Shown piece after piece: positions 22,501 to 34,500 of a DNA stretch of 64,000 nt. The notes below the pieces were generated by a model. The model was not told the origin of the DNA, did not search any database, and saw only the letters and a program-made list of their open reading frames with translations. Within the stretch, counting starts at the first letter, position 1. Every line of letters begins with the position of its first letter. A program made the translations under genes and the position numbers. The stretch is from Dichetophora obliterata. Its lineage: Eukaryota; Arthropoda; Insecta; Diptera; Sciomyzidae. The stretch lies in assembly GCA_963920525.1 (NCBI GenBank), contig OY986435.1, forward strand, positions 223,126,399-223,190,398, in the 5' to 3' direction.

Positions 22501-25500
22501 ACAATAGATTTCATTAATCAATTTCCATAATAATACAATAATTGAAAACATTTACAAAAATATTTCAAAATTAATGTAAAATAATAATGTAAGGTAATTA
22601 AATTTACTAGTAGGAATATTATTTTTTTTTTAGCTAACATTATGGTATTTAAAATTTTTTAATTTAAAATTTTTTTTATTAAAAAATCCATTAAATTATC
22701 GAACTTATAAAACTGCGAAAAAGCTTCGCTTCTCTCGTATGTCCAACGCTGCATCTTTTTTTTTTTGAGTTATTTTCCTTTTTCTGTAGGGCTATTTTTC
22801 AAATTGAAATTAGGCACACAAATTCTAATTTTTTTTTTTTTGTAATTTTTAATTATTCTTAAATTTGAAAATTCTCTTAAAATTTGTAATGTTGAGCGGA
22901 TTTTAAAACGTTATTTATTTTCTTAATGTAATTTTACATTGTAAAAACTAAAAAAAAGAAGTAAAAATGTATGTACATTTTTGGGTAGTTATTTCAGTTT
23001 TTATATATGGTGTTATTTAATTTGGGAGTTCAATGCGCCTTAAATGGTTTGTCCTTGTACAGAATGTTTCAAATCAGGGGAAAATCAATTTGTCAGAAAA
23101 AATTTTCTCCCTGCGGGCATCCGTTGGATTAACGAAAATCTTCTTTAAAAACCTCAACATTTAAAGAAAATCGACTTGCAAGCATCTAAAGATGTGCTAT
23201 AAATGCGTTTTTATATTACAGGTGTTTTCCATTGCAGACAACATTGACAGCTATAATTGTCCTTGTTGTAGAGAAACATTAAGGTTGATGAAACATTAAA
23301 TGTGTATTTTTAATACTTGGGTCCATTTTATCTGAAAATAAACATTAAGGGCCCTTTTTCACTTCAGTTTGGTAATTTTATTTTGTATAGTGGGGTATTT
23401 TTTCATATTGCAGAAAAGCCCCAAATTTGTATTGTAGAATTTTTTCATACTTACCTCAAAAAAAAAAAATAAAATTCAAGTTGTGACAGTCTTGCACGAA
23501 ATGAGCAATATAGAGGGTGACTTGAAATTTGTATATAATTCGTTAACGTTTCTTAAGTAAAGCATTTAAAAATATGCATTTCAAGAGCGTATTGAGTTTA
23601 CCACTTTAAAAACTTGAGTATTCAAGAGATTAATTTTCGTTAAGTCGTAAATACATTAGACAGAGAAATAATTCAACAGCTTTTCCCATCTTACATTGCA
23701 ATTTTTAAATTTTTACATAAAAGTAACAACTTTATATACTTTTTTTCTATAGCGAATGGATTGACGCAATCACAAAAACCGTAAGTTGAACCGATACAGG
23801 GGAAAATGATATACTTGGAACTAATTTAATTTTTGTTTTCAGTTACCTCCCCCACCACAAATTGAACTAGTTGTGGACAAACCGCATCTTATGAACGTTC
23901 TGCGAAGACCACTAGTGCGCATTCGACGTGAGTATGGTTTCGAAGTTAAGAAATAAGAACTGATATTGAATGTATGAATGAGAACTTTAGCTTCTACAAA
24001 TCTGCATAAAATAAATTTTAATATCGATATCAATTACTTCAAAAGACAATATTTTAATTCTTAACTATAAATCCAACAACAATATACAGTCTTCAATTTT
24101 ACTTTCTAGCGCATTGAAAAATGTTGTCAAAACTAAAGGGGTTAGAAAAGATACGAATGAGGAGATACAAGAAACTACATAGATAAAAAATGATATTAAA
24201 GTATCATTAAATTGCAACCTAAGAAAAGTTTCATATAATTTATGAAGCGTTCTATATAAAAAATCTTTTCTTCGTAAACGTCAAAAATTTATGAAAATGT
24301 ATGAAAGTTTCATTGCCATATGGGAGCAAACTAACTTGCTTTTAAAAACAACTTATTTAAAAACTAACTTAAAATAAACTAGTTTATGAACAACTTTGAA
24401 TTATATTAAGGCGGCATCCACTTCAATTTTAAATAGTTTTTATTGAATTATATATGAACTAATTGAGAAACTAATTAAAAACAAGTGGTTTAAAATCTAC
24501 TTTGAATTATATTAAGTCGGCAACTACTCTGATTTTGGCATGTATTAAAAGAAAATATTTATTAGATTACAAGTCATTTAATATGAATTCACTAATATGA
24601 ATTTATGTATATATTTTTCAAAACAATAAAATAAATTATCTCTTTGATGTATAGAAATTTAAAGTTTTAATGCTTTTAAATTCATCTTCAGTAAGTGGAA
24701 TATTAACTAGTTTTCAATTGATTTATTTTAAAGTATTTAAAAAAAATAGTTTAAATTTAACTTATTTAACAAGTAGTGTAAAATTTCAATTGATTCATTT
24801 TATCGTAGTTAAAAAATAATTTAAATTCAATTCAATTTAACAAGTAGTTGAAAACATATGCAGACGAAAGTCAATTGGCTGACATCACCATACAAAATAT
24901 GTTAGTTCGTTCTATGGAAAAAAGTCCGAATTTCAACTAGTTGTGGTTGACAAACTTTTTCAACTGCTTTTAAATTAGTTGATTTTCCTACAGGGTGGTT
25001 TTATAAAGTTTTTATAAAAAGTGAGAACAACTACATAGATATATTTATGAAGTGTTTAATAGTATATATGAAGTTTGCATAGCACCAATGATCAAAATAC
25101 ATAGGCGGCACAGTTAAATATAATTAAAAGAAATATGTGCCTATATATATATATATTTGCTATGACCAAGTTGGTGCTATGGTTTTTGGAATATTGATCA
25201 AGTTAAACAAAATAACTGCAATGGAATATATTTATTAATTTATAAACCTTTTAACACTAGAAAATATATATACATTCATATTTAATGGTATATACATTTT
25301 ATTTACTATACACCAGCTAATATATACCAACAATATGCCAACAGCTCGCGAGACGCACAAAAACAAACTGACAATGAAATGTGAAAAAGCCGAATAAAAA
25401 AGTAGCTGCACTTTCGGCCCATGTTTTTGTTGTAAAGAGTGGTTAAATTTTAAGGGCCGATGTTGATTTTGAATAAAACACAAATCAGAGCCTGAACAGA

Positions 25501-28500
25501 ATCAAAAATCGTTGCGACCGACGATTGAAATAGCATAGATTCTAAGTCTGCGATTTATCGTTGCAGAAAACGTGCTGCGTATTTTGCATGTATTTTCCAA
25601 CAACAACGAATCGTCGATCGCAACGATTTTTGATTCTGTTCAGGCTCTTATTTAGGAAATCATTGTCATTTTTTTTTATTATGATAATATTAATATGGTT
25701 CAATTATGTATGTAACAAAATATCGGCCAAATGGCCACCGCGACCTCGGCGGAACACCTCCATCCGTTGGTCCAAATTTTCGATGACGCTGAGGCATAAT
25801 TGAGGTTCTATGCCGTTAATGTGCCGAATTATCTCATCCCTTAGCTCTTGAATTGTTGCTGGCTTATCGACGTACACCTTTTCGTTCAAATAACCCCGAA
25901 GAAAGAAGTTCAACGGTGTCAAATCACATGATCTTGGCGGCCAATTGACATCTCCACCGCGTGAGATAATACGGCCATTGAATTTGTCGCGCAAAAGAAC
26001 CATTGTTTCCTTAGCTGTGTGGCAATTGGCACCGTCCTGCTAAAACCACATATCGTCCACATCCATATCTTTCAATTCGGGCCATAAAAAGTTCGTTATC
26101 ATCTCACGATAGCGAACACCATTCACAGTAACTGCCTGACCGGCCTCATATATTGTAAAAAATACGGCCCGATGATGCCGCCAGCCTATAAACTGCACCA
26201 AACAGTCACTCTTTGTGGGTGCATTGGTTTTTCGACAGTCACTCGTGTATTATCATTAACCCAAATATGGCAATTCTGCTTAATGACGAATCCACTGAGG
26301 CGAAAATGTGCCTCATCACTGAAGATGATTTTCTTCGAAAATTTATCATCCACTGTTGCCATTTATTGCCACCATTCTGACCATTGACGACGGTTGAAAT
26401 GGTCAAGAGGCCTTAGTTCTTGAGTCAACGACGAGCGTGAGAGGTGCAATTGTTGGGGACGATGACGAGTTGAGGTGGACGGCTCTTCAGCCACACTATA
26501 GCAAACAGCAGCAATATTTTCTGCAGTACGAGCTGTACGAGCATGCACTGGTGTTTTCACATCTCCTACAGACCCGGTTTGCTCAAATTTTTCCATGGTT
26601 CAAATTGAATTAGTCTGAAATTGAGAAATGTCAAATGAAATGCAGAAAAAACTGACATTTAGGTGTGGTTCACATTCAACATCGTCTTTTAAAATTTAAC
26701 CACCCTTTACATAGAAAAATTTTTTGAAAGTCATTAACTCTATGAATCAATGTCATAAGATTTCTTTATAAAAGTTTTCATGTGTTCTATGAAAACTGTT
26801 TCATAGGATTTACAGTTATGGACAAAAAAATAAATGCACTCGTCAAGATGTACTAAGTTTTAGTTTTATGTGGATAAAAAAATAAATACAGTCTTCATTT
26901 TTTTAAAAAACTCCATTTTAATTGAAAGTTTTTTATATGACCTTATTATTTATTATTTTGTTAATTTTCTATGATTTAAATACAAATTCTAAGTGTTTAA
27001 TAGCTTAAATCATTCTTGATTTGAAATACAAATTCTAGTTGTTTGATAGTTTAAAATCGTTTCTTGAGGTCTTAGGTCAGGTTAGAACAATTAATTGCTC
27101 TAACGAATTTTTTCTAAGGAACCAACAACAACAACAAAGTTTTTCAATATAAAAAGGAAAAAATCACTAGCTGATTTTATTGCAATTTCAGCCGTGCTAA
27201 AGGCTTCATCAGAAATCTTTGTGATACCCGCACCGCACCACTGATACATGAGATAATCTTGGCCTTTTTTTAAACTTATTTAATTTGCAATTTTTTGTTT
27301 CTTTAGACCAGGGTAGTAGCCAGGATTTACCCATGGGGGGAGTTTCGATGAAAATTTTTTTAATCAAATGAAATATGAATAAATTCCCTTTGTATCCCTC
27401 TAAAAATTAACCTTGGTTTCTTTTAATAACAATTCCCAAAATATTTTGACTGTAACGATAGCCGTCAGTGTCAACATTTTGCAAAAACCTCAAAAAAATT
27501 TTTTTTCGTAAATATTTTGGTTGATAGAATAGTTGTAAGAAAGATAAACTGTCAGATATTAAAGGCCGGAAAAGGCTCTTCAAATCTGCATCAAAAAATT
27601 TTAAAATTTTGCAATAGCATTAGAGATAAGACTGTTTTTCGTGCCTTTTTTTTTTATTCTTTTTTTATTTATTTTCACTAAAATTTAAATAACATCAGTA
27701 TTTCCAATACGATTCTCACTTCCAAGATATCGTTGGAAAGTTTTTGAGTGCTTGATTTTATGGCCAGAACTTCTGAAATGTATACATATTAAAGTTAAAA
27801 TTTTAGTTATAATATAAACACCTTCAAAAAAAATTTTGTAAGAAATTAAAAAAATACAAAAACTAAGCTATTTGAGTTTATAAAGCTTTTCATTGCGCTT
27901 AAGAGCCTCTATGGTTCAGTGCACTAGTGCGCGCTTGCACGGGTATCTCAAAGATTTCTGATAAAGCCTTTAGCACGGCCGAAATTGCAATAAAATCAGC
28001 CAGTGATTTTTTCCTTTTCATATTGAAAAAACTTTGTTGTTGTTGTTTCTTTGGAAAAATTCGTTAGAACAATTAATTGTTCTAACTTTGACCTTAAGCT
28101 CAATAAACGATTTTAAACTATCAAACAACTAGAATTTGTATTTAAAATCAAGTATGATTTAAACTATCAAACATTTAGAATTTGTATTTAAATCATATAA
28201 AGTCAACATAATAAATATAGAGGTCATTTAGGAAAAAACTTTAGTAAAAAAATTTTTTAATGTAACATATTAAAACATAACATAAGATTACACATAAAAC
28301 GAACTAAAAAGTATAAAATAATTTCTCCTAGAGTGGGGCTAAATTCAAGTTTGTTAAGGTTTGTGATGCAGGGTTAATATTTTGATACTGATTCTGATTA
28401 TACATTATCCTTACTTTATAGCATGGGTAATCTGCTGGCATCACTTAATTGCACCAGCAGGCTGGTGTTTTATACCTACACGCTCAGAAATCTTGGATTA

Positions 28501-31500
28501 AATTCTAATACAAACTGTATTGTATATATGACCACACCAGAATTGTATTACAATCTAATACACTACATATATTACAATTGATTTTTATTCTCTCATTGGA
28601 ATTAATTTTAATACATGCTTGTATTAAAATATTTTTGACAAAAAAAAAATTAACGAAACATGTGGGATTCGAACCCAGTACGTTAAGGTTATTAAGTATT
28701 TGGCTCTACCAACTGCTCTATGAAGCCACATATATAAAGAAATGATAAACATGCATAAGAGCCGAACCAAGCCGAACGCTGTTTTTACAGACTAATCCAA
28801 ACTGTATTAAAAAGTATTCCAGGTTTTATTAAAAAATGCATGATTCCAACGATTGGATTAAATTCTAATACAAAAAGTATAAAAAATGCATGATTCCAAC
28901 GATTGGATTAAATTCTAATACAAAAAGTATTAAAAAATGCATGATTCCAACGATTGGATTAGAATTTAATCCAAGATTTCTGAGCGTGTATAGACCACCT
29001 ACCAAAATAGAATCTATATCAAAAAGAAAACAGGAGCAAGGCGTCTTATCGACCAAGCGTCCTGAAACTAATAGCCCAATGCAGTATTCCTATCCGATCA
29101 ATTACCTCGAATTGAAAAAAATTAAAAATTTAAACCAACAAAAAAATACTGGCCCAAAATACAGTTATTCAAAAACACACTGTACTGGACAGTAAACCAG
29201 TTCTTTTTTATTTACATGAACTGTGCTTGATTGTATTATTGTGGTAATCTAATATATACCCTATGGAGAAAGTAAAATCAGATGCCCTTAAATGACTGGT
29301 CCACCCAAGTAACATTGTTGGAGCAACTAGGTGCGAGTGAGTCCTAAAAGTGTTCTATAGGTGTATAATATGCGGTTAAAGCTTTACCGCAGCTTTGTTT
29401 GCTGCTAGTTGCTTTTAATTTTAAAGAAAATGCTCTAAATATGATTTTTTTACCATTTTGAGCTTTAATACTTTATACAGCTCTGTAAAGGATTTTATCA
29501 AATCTGCAAAAGAGCAGAACTCTAAAATTTACTACTTGCTCTGTAAAGGATCTTTTAAAGTAATAAAAATTACTATACAGCAGTTTTAAAACTCGTAGAT
29601 TGAGTATAATATTTGCTTTAATGTGTATTTTTGTATTGCATTTTTAAAGCGAATAGATATAAAATACTGTAAATTAATGCAATAAATTTTTTGGGAATAA
29701 CAAGTGACTAAAAAATCTGATAAAGAGCTTCTTTGAAAAAAATGGCGATCTTATAAAAAATAGAAAATCTTCGGAGTTGAAGCAAGCTAAATATTAGTGT
29801 TTACAATAATATTTAAAACGAAATTGATGATTTCTATGACACATATATTTAAGAATAAAGTACTTAAATCATTTTTAGTTGATCTTAAAGAATGTTAAAA
29901 ATTTTCCAACTATTTTTAAATAATTAACACTTCTTAATTTTAATTATTTGTTAAGCCCGTTGTAGTTTTTCGAAGTACTTCATTCACGTTTCCGATAAAT
30001 TCAAAAGCGCACCGAAATTCGCAGCATATAACGAATACACGAACATGAGTCTGATATAATAATCACTTTATTATTTCTTTAATTTATTTGTCATTCTTAT
30101 CATCACAAACACTTGCCAAATTTTATATATTTATTGAGTTTATTTTTAACACATACATACTTAAACGAATAATAAAAAAGAGCTTTGTAAGAGCTCTTAT
30201 TTGGGTTTGACAGGGACTCTTTTAAAAATTTACAGCTACTTCTACTCCTCATATGAAGTAAAAATAGTGCTTTAAAACTCAAGAAAGTAGCCTTATATAT
30301 TCTCTGCAAGAGCTTTAGTAGCGCGACTAAAGCTATAGTTGAAGCTTGCTGCTATATAAGATAGCACTATAAGCTCTGCAAGAATGAATATATGGCTAAT
30401 ATTGTTACTTGGGCAGTGACCGCTCCAATGGACAGCTATCTCAGAGCAGGTCTGATCGTCACAGAAAATGTGTTTTGTGCCTGTTATGGGACAGATTTTG
30501 TTTTTCGTTTTTCGAGGCCGGTCACTGGACAGGTCTTTAGTGATGCAGCAGGTGGCAATTGACCGCTGTCAGAGTCAAAACCATGTAAAAGTGGCCGGTA
30601 GGTTTCATATATTCGTGGCAGAATTGGGACAGGTCCCTATCCCTTGGAAACCTCACACATGGTAGGTTTTGAACCGGTTCCTTTTTCGTCAAAACAAGTC
30701 ACCAATCTACTCTTCTGAACCGGTCACTGGTCACAAGGTGATGCAGCAGGTGGCAATTGATCCCTGTCAATGACAATGTCATGTTAAAGTGACCGGTCGG
30801 TTTCACATGTTGGTGGCAGAGTTGGGACAGGTCCCTATTCCTTGGAGACCTATCACGTGATTGGTTCAGAACCGGTTTCTTTCTCCGTAGGGTTGTAACA
30901 AAGACCATGATATAATAAACAAGGTAATATCATGACACAATCACCAGGTATAAATCGCGACTGCGCTGCAGAAGAGCAATCGTTCGTTGAGTTTTTCGTT
31001 CGAAATATATTACGCTAAAAATAAGCGAACGATATCGATGTTTTTCCTTTTCATGCCGATGTATCGACGATGTATCGCTCATAAGAACATCGCCGTCAAC
31101 ATCGATGATTATGATCGATATATCGTCGATGACGATATATAGTATCGATGCATCGTTTGCATCCCTAAAAACATGCCCAAACCATTATATTCCCGCCGCT
31201 ATGTTTTATCGTCTTTTTTGTATATCTTGGATTAAATTCTGTGTTGGGTGGCCGTCTAACATTGTGTCGTCTATCTGATCCGAATAAATTAAACTTACAT
31301 TCGTCGCTCCAGCGTATGTTTCGCCACTTTTTCTTTCTTTCTTCACCGAACCAATTTTTATATTTTAGAGCATAGTCTTTTCTTTGCTTTATATATTTTT
31401 GGCTTAGCAACGGGACCTTTCGTGGTGACCTTAATGGGAGCTTGTACTCTACCAACCTTCTCCACACTGTCCTTGAACTCACGTTGGCTGCAACTGCATT

Positions 31501-34500
31501 GAAAATTTTTTTGAAGATACAAAATGATATTTTTTCGCCTCCATCGCAATTAAATGGTCAGTTTTCTGGGTAGTTTTCCTTGGACATCTTATTTTCTTTC
31601 AGCCTTAGATTTAGTTTTAAAAGCATTGTGCATCATTTCCAAAGAGCACCCCAGAGTGCTTGCAATATTTCAGTACGATAAGCCATCTTTTTTTAACTTC
31701 TTTATAATATCACGTTTTTTCGTCCGAACAATGTTTGTTGCGTCCCATTTTCTTGTCTAAAAAACAAATTGTTGTACAAAATAGAGCTCAATAAAATTAA
31801 TAAGCCTTTATACAATGCCTCTTTCAAAGACCTCTGTTTTTATGCACAGTATACACGTTTTTTTTAAATGTTCGCAAGCAACTTATGCTGCATTTCTTTT
31901 ATTGTCCAACCAGGCCTGTAGCCAGGGGGCCGTTTTCCCCCTGTCCAAATCAGACATTGAAAAACTTCAAATGAATAATTAATATGCATTTTGTTGATAT
32001 ATTTGTTTATTGCTTTAAAATTAGCTTAGCTTCAAATAACAAAAAATATACACATTCACCGCATTCATGACTTGAATATGTACAGTGGTGGTCACGAATT
32101 TAGCACTCTTAAGAAAGTAAAGTGAATACTTACAATATATTTTCCATTTATTGTATTTGTTGCTAATTTTTAATTAACTTTTTTTTTATATATTATGTCT
32201 TCTTTATTTCTTATATACATTATTTTATTTCAAATCTTTTTCTTATAGGACTTAAAATCAAATAAAAATTAAAAATAAGCATTTCGACTTGGTCATGAAT
32301 TTAGCACACGAGCGAAAAAATGTCTAGGATGAAGAAAATAATCAAAATTGATTGCATAAAACTCAATATTTCGTAGGAAATCCCTTTTTCTTAATTACTG
32401 CATCTCATATCCTTGGTAAACTTTTAACCAAAGCCTCACAACGGTACTTTGGAATACTATACCGAATCCTTTGGATTTCCCTAAACAAATCTGGCAAATT
32501 TTTGGATTTTACTGTTAGTATTTGCTGCTCGACATCCCTCTACAGATTCTCAATCGGGGTTAAGTTCGATGATTGCGATGGCCACTTCAAAATATCAATA
32601 TGTTTGTCTTCCAAGCAACTCTTAACTATGTGGGCACTGTGCTTTGGATCATTATCCTGCATAAAACGCCATTAAAGTGGAAAATTATCATCTTGAAACG
32701 GTATCATGGTATTGACAAGTACGTTTTTGTAAGCGTGCTGATCCATTTTTTGGTAAATTTTAACAATCGGACAAACTCCGTGCCAAGAAAACGCCGCCCA
32801 TACCATAACATTTCAGCCACCCTGTTAAATCGTCTTGAGCGTGTACTTTGGATTGTGTTGCATGTTTTGAGGACGCCATACATATTGTTTGCTGTCAGAT
32901 GCGAACCGGCAAAACTTTGATTTATCCTTCCAAAGCACAGTTTTCCAAAAATACGTTGACTATTAAAATATTCTTTTGCAAACGCAAGACTGCATTAAAT
33001 ATTTTTTTGCGACACATGTGGTGTTTGTTGGGCTATAAAGCTACGGAAATTGTTTTCATTCAAGCGTATTTTATGCCTTTTGAGGATACATTTACGCCAT
33101 ATTTTGATGAAATTTCATTTTAAATTTTATTTGAGGTCTTAAAAGGATCACTAAGTGAAGCTCTATAAGTCAAATGGCCCTCTCTTGCTATTGTTTTTCA
33201 CGCTATTGGTCGCTATTTTACATTTTTAATGCTCTTATGCTGCTCCACATGTTGTAATGCGTTATATAATAACTTTCACGAACATCTTAGAAGCAGAGCA
33301 ATCTCTGAAACTGTGCTTCCACCATTTTTCATTTGCTGAATCAAATACCGCTGAGCCTCTGAACATCAGTAGCCTCTGGCCATATCTTTCTGAAATTTTT
33401 TGTTAGAACTCAAATAGAAACTTAATAAATTTAGTATATCTTACTAGTAAAGTTAAATTAACGAAAATAAAATACGATATGGAACAGTAATTCTAACCTG
33501 TGCTAAATTCGTATCCAGCATTTAAGCCACATTGATTCATACTACTTGAAATATGTCAGAAAATTTAAGAATAACTAAGAAACCAACTAACGGTACATAG
33601 AGTTAACTTCATAAACAATACTCAACAAAAATATGTGATAACAATTCTCAAGCTAAGATGTAAAAAATTTCAAATTGGAGTTACTAACACAGTGTGTGCT
33701 AAATTCGTGACCACCACTGTATATGAAATTTGTTTTACAAAATTCAAATTTCTACTGGGTCGCCAAAATTTGCTACCAAAAAATAAGATTTGAATTTTAA
33801 TAATTTTTAACCCGCATCCATAGCAACTTTCTAGAAATGAAAAGCATGTTGTGCACAAATTTGATGCAGATACAAAAAGAATATATAATTCATTGAAATG
33901 TTTTTAATTTTTAATTTTTTTTTTATGCATGATGAATGTGTGGCGTGACCGTCTGTCACCCCATCCCCCTTAAGAATTAGAATAAATATAGAAGTGGGTC
34001 AGAGGAGTTTAATGCTCCTCGCTTATTTGGCGACACTTTGTTGCAACCCACTCAAATAAACAGCACTTTAATTTCAAGTGCCTTGGCTTTACGATTAACG
34101 CTTAGCCAAACACATTCCTCAGCTGGCGACGTTGTTATCGCTGGGAATAACACAGCGGTAACCTGAGCCGCCGCTGACCAGAGTCATAGCTGGCGCGCCA
34201 AGCTAGCAAAGCTTGGCCTCAAGTGACGATTCGTCACTAAGCGATTAAATGCTTATCTTCAATAGCTGGCAGCTTGTGTGTTGTTTTAAGCTGCAACAAC
34301 AAGCGTGTCGTATAACTTGAGCGTTGGTTGCCTGGGCGCTGGCTTAGCTACCCAGCTCACAGGCAAGCGCGCGTTTGTGTGGGTAAATATAATACACCCC
34401 GCAACCGCTCTGTCGCTCCGTCATTAGCGCTGATGACGAAGCGACATAGTATAAATGCCAGTGACTCTGGTGATATATAAAAAAACGTTAGAATGCATAT

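Larger units (their letters stand above)
25435..26707 (-). mobile_element. Degraded mariner-like element
   Basis: The ends aagagtggttaaatttta and, inverted, aagggtggttaaatttta are flanked by TA on both sides (25433-25434 and 26708-26709). Similarity of the two ends continues for about 36 bp (ccgatgttgatt against acgatgttgaat). Total length is 1273 bp, including a 162-bp hairpin insertion at 25487-25648. Confidence 0.85.

Noticed and set aside
28865..29195. Overlapping open frames with a repeated peptide (MIPTIGL-like)
   Set aside because: They arise from the triplicated 50-bp unit at the end of the inverted-repeat element.
32352..33123. Plus-strand open frames over the Tc1-like element
   Set aside because: They are antisense shadows of the degraded minus-strand transposase.
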